This document shows, piece by piece, positions 17,467 through 25,072 of a DNA stretch of 34,783 bases. A program made the translations under genes and the position numbers. Below the pieces are notes generated by a model. It was not told the DNA's origin and made no database searches. It saw only the letters and a list, made by a program, of their open reading frames with translations. Numbering within the stretch: the first letter of the stretch is position 1; each line of letters starts with the position of its first letter. The stretch comes from Deinococcus aquiradiocola (lineage in GTDB: Bacteria > Deinococcota > Deinococci > Deinococcales > Deinococcaceae): assembly GCF_014646915.1 (NCBI RefSeq), contig NZ_BMOE01000022.1, positions 1 to 34,783 of the forward strand, read 5' to 3'.

Positions 17467-18521
17467 TCGCTGACCTTCACGCCGAGCAGCGCGGCCGCCT
17501 GCATGAGCCGCCCGGTGATGACGGTCGCGCGGTTCTGCGCTTCCTGCTGCAGGGTGTCGGCCTGTTCGGGCGTGAAGTGCCGGACCTTCTCCTGCACGCT
17601 CAGGCGCGCCACGTAGCCCTTCAGGCTGCCGAGGCCCGAGGTGATCTGCGCGTCCAGCTGCGCGTTCCTGGCCTTCACCTGCGGGGACAGGCCGCGGTAC
17701 ATGGCTTCCCAGGAGGCGACGTTGCCCTGCAGGTCCGACAGGCGCGAGATGACCACGAAGTCCGTGCGGGTGGTGCGGCTGCCGAGCACGAAGCGCGAGG
17801 TCTTCCAGTTCTCGAAGAAGACCGGGCCGACGGTGGGAACGTTGCCGACGAGCGCGCCGAACACGTCGCTCTGCGTGGGCGTCCACGCGGCGGCGGCGGC
17901 CTGCAGGGCGTTCGTCTGCCGGTTCAGCTCGGTCGCGGCGGCCTTGAGGACGTTCGCGTCGGGGAGCGCGTCGCCGAAGCCGACCCGGCCGTCGCCGTCC
18001 ACGTCCGTCGGCACGCCGGACGAGAAGGTCCGGACGGTGTTCCAGAGGGTGCCTTCGTTCACGCCGAAGAGGTTGCCGGGTCTGGGGAGCACCCTGCCGT
18101 TCGGGAGCTTCAGGTCGAAGGGCACGACGTCCTCTCCGCCCTCGGCGGCGCTCGTGCCCGCGTCGAGGATCAGGTCGTACTGCGAGAGGCTGTTCACGCC
18201 CGCCACGATGCCTTCCACCTCCTCGTACACCGGGCTCGCCTGCGTCCACCCGGCCCGCGCGGCGCGCAGGGCGGCCACGGCGGCCCTGTCGCTGCTCAGC
18301 TTGCGGTAGTCGAACCCGGCGGCCCTGGCGCGGGCGTAGTACGCGTCGGCGCCCCGGACGAGGGCGGCGGTGCCCTTCGCCTGCACCTGGAGGCGCGCGG
18401 TCAGGTACGTCTTGACGCCGCTCAGGTCGTTGCCGGGGGTGGCCGCCCCGGCGTGCGTGGCGAGGAGGGCGGTGGGGAGCAGGGTCAGGGTGAGCAGGGG
18501 CAGGGGAGAAAGGCGGGTCAT
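17463..18521 (-). CDS. Periplasmic imelysin/EfeO-like iron-uptake partner
   Basis: 352 residues with a signal peptide (PLPLLTLTLLPTALLATHAGA). The mature part is helical (KTYLTARLQVQAKGTAALVRGADAYYARA, then the conserved-looking YEEVEGIVAGVNSLSQYDLILDAG) and resembles the imelysin/EfeO (M75) group that delivers iron to FTR1 permeases. The HxxE metal motif of classic imelysins is not visible. Instead DVDGDGRVGFGD (about 170-181) is an EF-hand/dockerin-like calcium loop. I chose ATG 18521, which has GGAGG 8 nt upstream; a TTG at 18527 is too close to that site. It is first gene of a two-gene operon with a 4-bp overlap into the FTR1 gene. The role is inferred mainly from this pairing. Confidence 0.65.
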   Translation of the reverse strand: MTRLSPLPLLTLTLLPTALLATHAGAATPGNDLSGVKTYLTARLQVQAKGTAALVRGADAYYARARAAGFDYRKLSSDRAAVAALRAARAGWTQASPVYEEVEGIVAGVNSLSQYDLILDAGTSAAEGGEDVVPFDLKLPNGRVLPRPGNLFGVNEGTLWNTVRTFSSGVPTDVDGDGRVGFGDALPDANVLKAAATELNRQTNALQAAAAAWTPTQSDVFGALVGNVPTVGPVFFENWKTSRFVLGSRTTRTDFVVISRLSDLQGNVASWEAMYRGLSPQVKARNAQLDAQITSGLGSLKGYVARLSVQEKVRHFTPEQADTLQQEAQNRATVITGRLMQAAALLGVKVSE

Positions 18522-18535
18522 GTACAAGTCCTCCG

Positions 18536-18564
18536 ATATATCCGACTGGATTAGTCGGGTTTAT
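18536..18564 (-). promoter_or_regulatory. Candidate promoter and operator of the iron operon
   Basis: On the minus strand ATAAAC, then the inverted repeat CCGACT-AATCC-AGTCGG (18542-18558, exactly 17 bp), then ATATAT. The palindrome fills the whole spacer between plausible -35 and -10 boxes, a placement expected for MerR-like or repressor control. TCGGA is also repeated around TATA on the downstream side. The regulator is unknown; an iron-responsive one is an inference. Confidence 0.45.
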
Positions 18565-18632
18565 GGAGTCATCTTGCCTCCGCCGCCCGCCCGCCGTCAA
18601 CCACCCGCCCGGCACCTTCCGCCACCCGCCAG

Positions 18633-18657
18633 AAAAAAGCCCCGCGCACGGCGGGAC
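18633..18657 (-). terminator. Rho-independent terminator after ruvX
   Basis: On the minus strand GTCCCGC / loop CGTGC / GCGGGGC followed by six T residues; it closes the folate-iscS-ruvX cluster. Confidence 0.8.
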
Positions 18658-18681
18658 CGGACACCTCCGGACACAGCGGTC

Positions 18682-19095
18682 CTACGCGTTCCGCTGGCCC
18701 TGCAGGTACAGTTCCAGGATCTGCACGGCGGCCGCCTCGTCCAGGTCGCTGGCGCCCAGGTCGCGGGCCCGGCGGGTGGTGAAACGCTCGTCCTGGTACA
18801 CGACCTGCATGCCGGCCGCCTGCAGTTCCCGCGCGAAGGACCGCACGCGGTCGGCGGTGGGACTCTGCGCGCCGTCCGTCCGCAGCGGGAGGCCCACCAC
18901 GAGCAGCGTCGCGCCCTCGGATTTCAGGCGGGCCTGCACCTGCCGCACGTCCCAGACGAGGCGCTTGCGGTCCAGGCTGCCGCGCCCGAAGGCCAGCGTC
19001 CCGTGATTCACCGCGAACCCGATCCGGTGACGGCTCACGTCCAGCGCCAGCACGGTCGGCAGGGCGCCCGCTTCGGGGGAGGGGGGGACGGTCAC
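18682..19095 (-). CDS. ruvX: RuvX/YqgF-family Holliday junction resolvase-like nuclease
   Basis: 137 residues with an RNase H-like fold. Motifs: VLALDVSRHRIGFAV (catalytic Asp19), LLVVGLPLRTDG, SFARELQ, and YQDERFTTRRA, followed by DEAAAVQILELYL. The family is called a putative pre-16S rRNA processing nuclease and Holliday junction resolvase. Start GTG 19095 overlaps the cysteine desulfurase stop by 4 bp (GTGA), so it is translationally coupled and last in its operon, before a terminator. No better start with independent signals is seen. Confidence 0.92.
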   Translation of the reverse strand: MTVPPSPEAGALPTVLALDVSRHRIGFAVNHGTLAFGRGSLDRKRLVWDVRQVQARLKSEGATLLVVGLPLRTDGAQSPTADRVRSFARELQAAGMQVVYQDERFTTRRARDLGASDLDEAAAVQILELYLQGQRNA

Positions 19096-20243
19096 GCCGT
19101 GCCGCCACTGGCGCGCGCGGCCCGCAGGAACACCTGGGCGGCGCGCGTCACCTCGTCCTCGGTCGTGGCCGCCCCGAAACTGAAGCGCAGGCTGGCGCGC
19201 GCGTCCCGCTCGTTCAGGCCCAGCGCCGTCAGCACGTGACTGGGCTGCATGGTGCCCGCACTGCACGCACTGCCCGCGCTGGCCGCCACGCCCTCCATGT
19301 CGAGGTTCATCAGCAGCGCCTCGCCGTCCGCGCCGTGCGCCGTGAACGACGCGACCTTCGGACTGCCGTCCGGGCGGTGGTTGCGGCTCACGCCCGGCAC
19401 GTCCAGTAGCCGCGTCATCCGGTCGTTCAGGGCGCGCAGGTGAGCGAAGGTGGCGGGCCGCTCCCGCACCGCCTCGCGCAGCGCCACGCCCGCCGCGTAC
19501 ACGCCCGGCGCGTTCTGCGTCCCGGCCCGCAGGCCCTTCTCCTGCCCGCCGCCCAGCTGCACCGGCGGCAGCTCCAGCCCGCGCCGCACGTACAGGTACC
19601 CCACGCCCAGCGGCCCGCCCCACTTGTGCGCGCTGAACGACGCGAAATCCACGCCCCAGCCGTGCAGGTCCACCTCCAGCACGCCCGGCGACTGCACCGC
19701 GTCCGTATGAAACAGCGCGCCGCCCGCGTGCGCCACGGCCGCCAGGGCCGCCACGTCCTGCACCACGCCCGTCTCGTTGTTCGCGTGATGCACGCTCACC
19801 AGGAAGGTGTCGGGCCGCAGGGCCGCCCGCAGCGCCTCCGGCGTCACGGTCCCGCCCGGCCCGGGCGGCAGGAACGTCACGTCCACGCCCTGCGTCTGCA
19901 GCCAGCGGGCCGGGGCGAGCAGTGCCGAGTGCTCCAGGGCCGTCGTCACGATGTGCCCCGCGTGCCCGCGCGCGCCCGCGAGGCCCAGCAGCACGTGGTT
20001 GTCGCCCTCGGTGCCGCCGCCGTTCAGCAGCAGTTCCAGCGGGTGCGCGCCCAGCGCGGCGGCCGCCATGCCGCGCCCCTCCTCCAGCCGTTCCCGGATG
20101 ACCTGCCCGGCCCGGTGCACGCTGGCAGGATTGCCGGGCAGCGCGGCCACCTCGGCGTACGCGGCGAGCGCCGAGGGGCGCATCGGGTGCGTCGCGGCGT
20201 AATCGAGGTACGTGACGCCCGGACCGGCGTGCGGGCCGCTCAT
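19092..20243 (-). CDS. Cysteine desulfurase (NifS/IscS family)
   Basis: 383-residue PLP enzyme that takes sulfur from cysteine for Fe-S clusters and thiolated RNA. Features: TYLDYAATHPM at the start, GGTEGDN (about 77-82), ALEHSA, HTDAVQSPG, the PLP lysine in SFSAHKWGGP (Lys207), RAGTQN, and the active-site cysteine in ASAGSACSAG (Cys327). The SACSAG loop of this form is typical of group II-like or NifS enzymes as well as IscS, so I leave the symbol open. ATG 20243 overlaps the PASTA gene stop by 4 bp, and its own stop overlaps ruvX, so the three genes form one coupled unit. Confidence 0.92.
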   Translation of the reverse strand: MSGPHAGPGVTYLDYAATHPMRPSALAAYAEVAALPGNPASVHRAGQVIRERLEEGRGMAAAALGAHPLELLLNGGGTEGDNHVLLGLAGARGHAGHIVTTALEHSALLAPARWLQTQGVDVTFLPPGPGGTVTPEALRAALRPDTFLVSVHHANNETGVVQDVAALAAVAHAGGALFHTDAVQSPGVLEVDLHGWGVDFASFSAHKWGGPLGVGYLYVRRGLELPPVQLGGGQEKGLRAGTQNAPGVYAAGVALREAVRERPATFAHLRALNDRMTRLLDVPGVSRNHRPDGSPKVASFTAHGADGEALLMNLDMEGVAASAGSACSAGTMQPSHVLTALGLNERDARASLRFSFGAATTEDEVTRAAQVFLRAARASGGTA

Positions 20244-21925
20244 CGGGCGGGGAAACTCGTGAATTCCTGCCCGTTGACGCGCACCACGAACACCGCGTCC
20301 CCGCGCACCACGATGCCGTCCTGCTGCGCCGTCGCGCCCGCCGCACTGCTGCTGGGCGTGCCGCTCAGCACGGTGCGTTCCCCGTCCTGATCGCGCACCA
20401 CGATGTCCACCGTGCCGTCCGGCAGGGTGGCGGGGAAGGCGTACTCCAGCCGCACCGTGCGCGTCGGCGTGGCCGCCGGGGCGGGTGTCGCCGGAGTGGT
20501 CGCGGGCGTGCCGGTGGCGGGCGTGGACGGCGTGGTGGTGTCCGTGCCGCCCGTGGTGGGCGTCGCCGGGATGCTGTTCGGGTCGGTCGTCACGCCGCTG
20601 TCGGCGGGCGTGGTGACGGGGTCCGGCGTGACGGGCGCGGGCGGCGGCACGTACACGGGCGGCGGGAGCGGCAGCGCGCCCGCACTCTGGCTCGGTCCGG
20701 CGAAGGCGACGCTCGCCACCGTCAGCGTGACGGGCGACCCCACGTCCACCTTGGTGTACGCGGCAGGCGTCTGCGACAGCACAGTGTTCTCGCGGGCGCT
20801 GCTGTTCTGCCGCGTCACGCGGTTCACGACGAGCCCCGCGCGGCGCACGAGGTCGCGCGCGTCGTCGAAACTCAGGCCCGTCAGGGGCGGCAGCCACGTC
20901 TGCTTGCTGCCGATGCCGCCCGACACGAGGAGCGTCACCTTGTCGCCCCGCTGCGCGGTCGCGCCCGCCGGGGGCAGCTGCGCGATCACGCGGCCCTTCG
21001 GGGTGTTCGTGAAGGTCCCGTCCACCGTGACCACCGGCCCGCGCGTGAGGCGGTTCTCGGCCAGCGCCACCGCCACCTGATCCATGCTCAGGTCGTCCAG
21101 GCGCGGTACGGTCAGCGGTGGCGGGTTGTTGACGGTCAGCGTCACCTGCCGTCCCGCCGGGAGACTGCTGCCCGCGGGCGGATCCTGCGACACCACCGAC
21201 CCGACCGGCAGGCCCGGACCCTCGCCGTCCGCGTACACCACCAGGAACCCGCTGTCCGCGAGTTTCTGTGCGGCCTGCTCGGCGGGCTGCCCCACCACCT
21301 TCTGCACCTCGTGCACCGGCGGGTTCAGGTAGATGCGGGCCGCCTGCGCGCCCAGGTATCCCGCGCCGCCCAGGAACAGCAGGCCCGGCAGGACCGCCCA
21401 CACGCTCAGCACGGGCCGCCGACGCCGCAGACGGCCGCGCCGCAGCGGCGCGAGCACCTGCGCGTTCAGGGCCGTCGCCTCCTCCAGGGTGCGCTCGGCG
21501 GGCGTCAGGTACGCCAGCTGCGGCTCGCTGCCCTCCGGGAACACCACCTCGGCGTCCGGCAGCGCGAAACCCTGCTCGGCGAGGCCCGTCGCGAGGTCCC
21601 GCAGGCCCTGCACTTCCAGTTCCCCGCGCACGGGGAGCGCCAGGAACGCCGCGAGCGGCTGCCCCTCCAGCGCCTTCCACACCGCGTAGTACGCGCCGGG
21701 CCGCGCGACCACGTCCAGCAGGCCCGCCGGGGCGAGGGCCTTCAGGGCCGAGCGGTACCGGTGAAACGAGCTGCGCTGCGCGGAACTGCTCACCTGGAAC
21801 CACGCCAGGCGCAGCGGCTCCGGCTGGGAGGGCGTGCTGACGCTGTACAGCACCACGTGACCGTCGCGTGCCAGTTCGGACAGCACCTCGTATTTACTGT
21901 CGATTCTGTCCGCGTTCTGGGTCAT
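20240..21925 (-). CDS. PASTA-domain membrane protein with degenerate kinase-like N-terminus
   Basis: 561 residues. The cytoplasmic N-terminus (1-165) opens like a Ser/Thr kinase (IDSKYEVLSELARDGHVVLYSV) and keeps a kinase-like order, but has no glycine-rich loop, catalytic lysine, HRD or DFG motif, so it should not phosphorylate. A basic stretch (LRRGRLRRRRP) and a membrane helix (about 173-197) follow. Outside are three PASTA repeats (about 205-266, 270-335, 343-404), which bind muropeptides or beta-lactams in related proteins, then a Pro/Thr-rich linker (412-500) and a small beta-rich end domain. TATACT lies 10 nt before ATG 21925, which is supported over the upstream in-frame ATG at 21976. 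First gene of the unit with the desulfurase and ruvX. A pseudokinase envelope sensor is the best guess. Confidence 0.8.
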   Translation of the reverse strand: MTQNADRIDSKYEVLSELARDGHVVLYSVSTPSQPEPLRLAWFQVSSSAQRSSFHRYRSALKALAPAGLLDVVARPGAYYAVWKALEGQPLAAFLALPVRGELEVQGLRDLATGLAEQGFALPDAEVVFPEGSEPQLAYLTPAERTLEEATALNAQVLAPLRRGRLRRRRPVLSVWAVLPGLLFLGGAGYLGAQAARIYLNPPVHEVQKVVGQPAEQAAQKLADSGFLVVYADGEGPGLPVGSVVSQDPPAGSSLPAGRQVTLTVNNPPPLTVPRLDDLSMDQVAVALAENRLTRGPVVTVDGTFTNTPKGRVIAQLPPAGATAQRGDKVTLLVSGGIGSKQTWLPPLTGLSFDDARDLVRRAGLVVNRVTRQNSSARENTVLSQTPAAYTKVDVGSPVTLTVASVAFAGPSQSAGALPLPPPVYVPPPAPVTPDPVTTPADSGVTTDPNSIPATPTTGGTDTTTPSTPATGTPATTPATPAPAATPTRTVRLEYAFPATLPDGTVDIVVRDQDGERTVLSGTPSSSAAGATAQQDGIVVRGDAVFVVRVNGQEFTSFPAR

Positions 21926-21935
21926 GCCAGAGGGA

Positions 21936-21941
21936 AGTATA
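21936..21941 (-). promoter_or_regulatory. -10 box of the PASTA-iscS-ruvX unit
   Basis: TATACT, 10 nt before ATG 21925 on the minus strand, allowing a leader of only 3-4 nt. Confidence 0.6.
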
Positions 21942-21986
21942 GCGGCCCGCCATGAGCGGCGCAGGACGCGCGGCACGCACCGGGCG

Positions 21987-22499
21987 TCACAGGCGTTCCG
22001 GCAGGCGTTCCAGCCCGTCCAGACTCAGGTCCCGCAGGGCCTCCTGCACGCTCTGCCCGTGGACGGGGTGCTGCCAGTGCGGCGCGATGTCCCGCAGCGG
22101 CGCGAGCACGAAGGCCCGCGCGAAGGCCTGCGGGTGCGGCAGCGTCAGGCGAGGCGTGTGCAGCACCGCGTCCCCGTACCCGATCAGGTCGAGGTCCAGC
22201 ACCCTCGGCCCCCAGCGTTCCAGCCGCACGCGCCCGCTGAGGGCCTCGACGCCCAGCAGGGCCAGCATCAGCGCCTGCGGGCCGAGCGGCGTCTGCAGGC
22301 TCAGGGCGGCGTTCAGGTAGTCCGGCTGGCCGTCCGGGCCGCCCACCGCGCGCGTCCGGTACAGCCACGACGTGCCGGTGACGGTGCCCAGGTCCGCGAG
22401 CGTGTCGCGCGCCTGCCGCAGCGCCGTGAGCGGATCGCCGAGGTTCGCGCCGAGCGCGATCAGGGCCTCGCCCGCCGCGCGGGGGGCCGGGTCACTCAA
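21987..22499 (-). CDS. folK: HPPK, 2-amino-4-hydroxy-6-hydroxymethyldihydropteridine diphosphokinase
   Basis: 170 residues. It transfers pyrophosphate from ATP to hydroxymethyldihydropterin, just before the FolP step of folate synthesis. Motifs: ALIALGANLGDP at the N-terminus, SWLYRTRAVGG, YLNAAL, and the signature RWGPRVLDLDLIGYGD with its metal-binding aspartates, then LPHPQAFARAFVLAPL. Start TTG 22499 overlaps the folB stop by 8 bp; no closer ATG or GTG fits without losing the first strand. Last gene of the folate group. Confidence 0.94.
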   Translation of the reverse strand: MSDPAPRAAGEALIALGANLGDPLTALRQARDTLADLGTVTGTSWLYRTRAVGGPDGQPDYLNAALSLQTPLGPQALMLALLGVEALSGRVRLERWGPRVLDLDLIGYGDAVLHTPRLTLPHPQAFARAFVLAPLRDIAPHWQHPVHGQSVQEALRDLSLDGLERLPERL

Positions 22500-22896
22500 G
22501 GGCGCGCCGTCCGAACCCCATGGGTCTGGCCGTCACGGCGGCGCGCGTCACGGTCAGTTCGGCCGTCACGTCACGCAGCACGCCCGGCAGCGGCGCGTGC
22601 GGCTTGTGCACCCGGACGGTCACGGCGTCCAGCAGCGCCTGCTCGCGCAGCAGTCGGCGCGCGATGTTCCCGGCCAGCACCTCGATGAGCTGCACGCGCG
22701 TCTGCGTCGTCTCGTGCTGCACGGCCGCGAACACCCGCTCGTAGTTCACGGCGCGGTCCAGTTCGTCCGGCAGGTCGCTGAAGTCCCAGTGCAGTTCGGT
22801 GTCCACCACGAACCGCGCGCCGAAGCGCGCCTCCTCTTCGTACACGCCGTGGTGGGCGTGGAATTCCATTCCGGACAGGACGACCTTGCTGCTCAT
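22492..22896 (-). CDS. folB: Dihydroneopterin aldolase
   Basis: 134 residues. It cleaves dihydroneopterin to hydroxymethyldihydropterin and glycolaldehyde in folate synthesis. Family features: VVLSGMEFHAHHGVYEEEARFGARFVVD (the active-site Tyr/Glu region), ELDRAVNYERVF, and RVQLIEVLAGNIARRLL with the conserved glutamate, then VTVRVHKPHAPLPG. ATG 22896 has TACACT 7 nt upstream, so this gene may have its own leaderless transcript, although it lies only 72 bp after folP on the same strand. Confidence 0.95.
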   Translation of the reverse strand: MSSKVVLSGMEFHAHHGVYEEEARFGARFVVDTELHWDFSDLPDELDRAVNYERVFAAVQHETTQTRVQLIEVLAGNIARRLLREQALLDAVTVRVHKPHAPLPGVLRDVTAELTVTRAAVTARPMGFGRRALE

Positions 22897-22903
22897 GCGT
22901 GCC

Positions 22904-22909
22904 AGTGTA
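22904..22909 (-). promoter_or_regulatory. -10 box upstream of folB
   Basis: TACACT, 7 nt before ATG 22896 on the minus strand. Confidence 0.45.
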
Positions 22910-22968
22910 CAGGCTGGCCGTCGGCGTCACTGTCGGCGCGGGCGCCGCGTGGCGGGCGTGTTCCCGCG

Positions 22969-23844
22969 TCATTCCGGCAGCGGCACCTGACCGAGCACGG
23001 CCGCCTGCACGCGCAGCGCCTGCGTGTGCGCGGCCACGTCGTGCACGCGCACCATCGCCGCGCCGCAGCGGGCCGCGTGCAGGTGCACGGCGACGCTGCC
23101 CGCGTCCCGGTCCCCGGCGAGTGCCGCGCCGCCCAGCGTGCCCACGAAGCGTTTACGGCTCGCGCCGACCAGCACCGGGTCCGGCCTGGCCGTCAGGTCC
23201 GGCAGGTCGCGCAGCAGGGTGACGTTGTGCGCCAGCGTCTTCCCGAAGCCCAGGCCCGGGTCGAGCAGCACGCCCGGCACGCCCGCCGCCCTCGCCGCGC
23301 TCGCCTGCGCGTGCAGGTAGGCGTGCACCTCGCGCGTCACGTCGTCGTAGCGGGGGGCGTGCTGCATGCTGCGCGGTTCGCCCTGCATGTGCATGATGCA
23401 GGCGGCGGCGCCCGCGTCGGCGCACACACGCGTCATCTGTGGGTCGCGCAGGCCGGACACGTCGTTCACGAGGTGCGCGCCTGCCCGCAGGGCCGCTTCG
23501 GCCACCTCGGGCTTCAGGGTGTCGACGCTCAGCACGGCGTTCCAGCCGCTCAGTTCCCGCAGGACCGGCAGGATCCGGTCGAGTTCCGTCTCGGCCGGGA
23601 CGGGGTCCGCGCCGGGGCGGGTGCTCTCGCCGCCCACGTCCAGCACCAGCGCGCCCGCCCCGAGCATCGCGCGCGCCTGCGCGAGCGCGGCCGTGAGGGT
23701 CGCGTGTCGCCCGCCGTCCGAGAAGCTGTCGGGCGTGACGTTCAGGATGCCCATCACGGCGCAGCCGTCCCACGAGAGCCGCCAGCCGTGCGGGGTGCGG
23801 GCCGCGCCGGGCACGGGGCGCGCGAAGTCCAGCCGGAAGGTCAC
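22969..23844 (-). CDS. folP: Dihydropteroate synthase
   Basis: 291-residue TIM-barrel enzyme joining p-aminobenzoate to the pterin, and the target of sulfonamides. Motifs: MGILNVTPDSFSDGG, LDVGGESTRPGADPV, LSVDTLKPEV, LVNDVSGL, MHMQGEPRSM, VLLDPGLGFGKT and VGASRKRF. The start is GTG 23844, overlapping the irrE stop as GTGA; the longer frame upstream lies inside irrE and has no family similarity. Together with folB and folK it supplies three steps of folate synthesis. Its expression is probably tied to irrE through this overlap. Confidence 0.95.
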   Translation of the reverse strand: MTFRLDFARPVPGAARTPHGWRLSWDGCAVMGILNVTPDSFSDGGRHATLTAALAQARAMLGAGALVLDVGGESTRPGADPVPAETELDRILPVLRELSGWNAVLSVDTLKPEVAEAALRAGAHLVNDVSGLRDPQMTRVCADAGAAACIMHMQGEPRSMQHAPRYDDVTREVHAYLHAQASAARAAGVPGVLLDPGLGFGKTLAHNVTLLRDLPDLTARPDPVLVGASRKRFVGTLGGAALAGDRDAGSVAVHLHAARCGAAMVRVHDVAAHTQALRVQAAVLGQVPLPE

Positions 23845-24791
23845 GCGCTCCCGCTGCCCGCGGGTCCTTCCGCGACCGTGCGTTCCGTGGCGGGCCGTTC
23901 CGTCACCGCCCGTTCCGAAGAGGGGCGTTCCGGAGAGGGCCGGTCCTCCAGCCGGAAGCTGACGAGCACGCCGCGTCGCCCGTCCGGGTACGCGTCCAGA
24001 AAGGCAGGCATGCGCCGACCGCTCCGGAACGGCACGTAGCTCTGCCCGCCCTGGTGGCACTCCGTGTCGAGCGCCACCGTGATCAGGTGATCGTCCGGGA
24101 CGCGCGTGCCGGGCCGCAGCGAGTACCGCACCTCGGCCGTCTCGGCGCTGGCGCGCACCACCACCGGTCGGCCCGGCCCGAGCACCGCCTGCCGCTGCCG
24201 TCCGGACGCGCCCTCCTCCAGCTTCTTGCCGCCCACCCGCGAGCAGATCGCGAAGATGATCGGGCCGTGCGCCTCGTCCGCCAGGGCGTACATGGCGCTG
24301 CTGGCGCTCACGTCCGCGCGGCGGCTGAGTTCGTGGATGGCGCGGCCCGTGGGTCCGTAGCGGCGCAGCACCTCGTTCAGCAGGTCGGGCGGCATCAGGA
24401 TGGTGGCCGCCCCGACGTTGCAGAGCGTCTCGATGGCCTGTTCCAGCCGTTCGTCCTCGAAGCGGTCGTGCAGTTCGCTGAGCAGGTCGTCGTCGCCGAG
24501 CAGCAGCGCGTGGCTGACCTCGTGCGCCAGCGTGAAGCGCTGCCGTTGCGGGCTGGCCCTGCGGTTCACGAGGATCACGCCGTGCTCCGGGTCGTAGGCC
24601 CCGTCGCGCTCACCGAGGTCGGTGTACACGAGCCGCGCCTTCAGTCCGGCGGCGAGCGCCTCGCTGTCCCGTCCCGGCAGGCGGGCCGCGTACTCTCCTG
24701 CCAGTTCACGCATCCGGGCGCGCTGCTCGGCACTGAGGTGGCGCTCCTCCGGGCTGGGAGGAGCGGGGTCGCCGGGCGTGGGCGTGCTCAC
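23841..24791 (-). CDS. irrE: IrrE/PprI metalloprotease, radiation-response regulator
   Basis: 316 residues. In Deinococcus, IrrE (PprI) is activated by radiation or oxidative stress and cleaves the repressor DdrO, switching on the DNA-damage regulon. The COG2856-type protease site is intact: FTLAHEVSHALLLGDDDLL with His90, Glu91 and His94, and the third metal ligand Glu121 in IETLCNV, the same 31-residue spacing as in D. deserti IrrE as I recall it. A helix-turn-helix-like middle (GPTGRAIHELSRRADVSASSAMYAL) and a GAF-like C-terminal domain with SYVPFRSGRRM follow. The last 32 residues are a repetitive ERPxxER-type tail. Start GTG 24791: CAGAAT lies 6 nt upstream. ddrO is not in the window. 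Confidence 0.93.
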   Translation of the reverse strand: MSTPTPGDPAPPSPEERHLSAEQRARMRELAGEYAARLPGRDSEALAAGLKARLVYTDLGERDGAYDPEHGVILVNRRASPQRQRFTLAHEVSHALLLGDDDLLSELHDRFEDERLEQAIETLCNVGAATILMPPDLLNEVLRRYGPTGRAIHELSRRADVSASSAMYALADEAHGPIIFAICSRVGGKKLEEGASGRQRQAVLGPGRPVVVRASAETAEVRYSLRPGTRVPDDHLITVALDTECHQGGQSYVPFRSGRRMPAFLDAYPDGRRGVLVSFRLEDRPSPERPSSERAVTERPATERTVAEGPAGSGSA

Positions 24792-24795
24792 ACGG

Positions 24796-25059
24796 TCATT
24801 CTGACAGCAGGCCCCGCACGAGCGCCACATACCCGGCCTGCGCGTCCTCGCGCGTCTGGCCTTTCAGGGCGGCCCAGGCGTCGTATTTCGCGCCGCCCGC
24901 GAAGTCGAAGCCGCCGGGGCGCGTGCCCTGCACGTCGCCCTCGGTGCCCTGCTTGAAGTGCGCGTACAGCTTGAGGAGCGTGGCGTTGCCGGGGCGCTCG
25001 TCGAGGGTCTTGATGTCCTGCTGGGCCTGCTCGAACTGCTCCTGAAGCGTGGGGGTCAT
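24796..25059 (-). CDS. Acyl-CoA-binding protein
   Basis: 87-residue four-helix protein of the ACBP family, which buffers long-chain acyl-CoA in the cytoplasm. Hallmarks: [16 protein letters not shown] (the Tyr/Lys acyl-CoA contact region), [11 protein letters not shown] and [13 protein letters not shown]. Full length. TACAAT (25067-25072) lies 7 nt before ATG 25059, and a TACAAT for pnp faces the other way, so the two genes share a short divergent promoter region. Only 4 bp separate its stop from the irrE start. The link to irrE is positional only. Confidence 0.93.
   Translation of the reverse strand: MTPTLQEQFEQAQQDIKTLDERPGNATLLKLYAHFKQGTEGDVQGTRPGGFDFAGGAKYDAWAALKGQTREDAQAGYVALVRGLLSE
24798..24803 (-). 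promoter_or_regulatory. Candidate -10 box of irrE
   Basis: CAGAAT, 6 nt before GTG 24791, overlapping the ACBP stop codon. The same hexamer sits 5 nt before the C39 peptidase start. Confidence 0.4.
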
Positions 25060-25066
25060 GCGAATT

Positions 25067-25072
25067 ATTGTA
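25067..25072 (-). promoter_or_regulatory. -10 box, leaderless acyl-CoA-binding protein
   Basis: TACAAT, 7 nt before ATG 25059 on the minus strand. Confidence 0.55.

Noticed and set aside
15370..17616. 748-codon + strand frame opposite the FTR1 gene
   Set aside because: Antisense shadow, Gly/Arg/Val-rich, no motif.
18559..18570. CCATAAAC upstream of the iron operon as a possible RDRM half-site
   Set aside because: No matching second half at the required spacing; the inverted repeat next to it is unrelated to the motif.
15154..18615. 1153-codon frame suggesting a giant FTR1 fusion
   Set aside because: The part above 17466 is out of frame with the imelysin-like gene and has shadow composition; ATG 17466 begins a normal signal peptide.
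19092..21803. 903-codon frame on the minus strand seeming to fuse a long N-terminal part to cysteine desulfurase
   Set aside because: The region upstream of 20243 is an out-of-frame shadow of the PASTA gene; the desulfurase starts at ATG 20243 with a 4-bp overlap.
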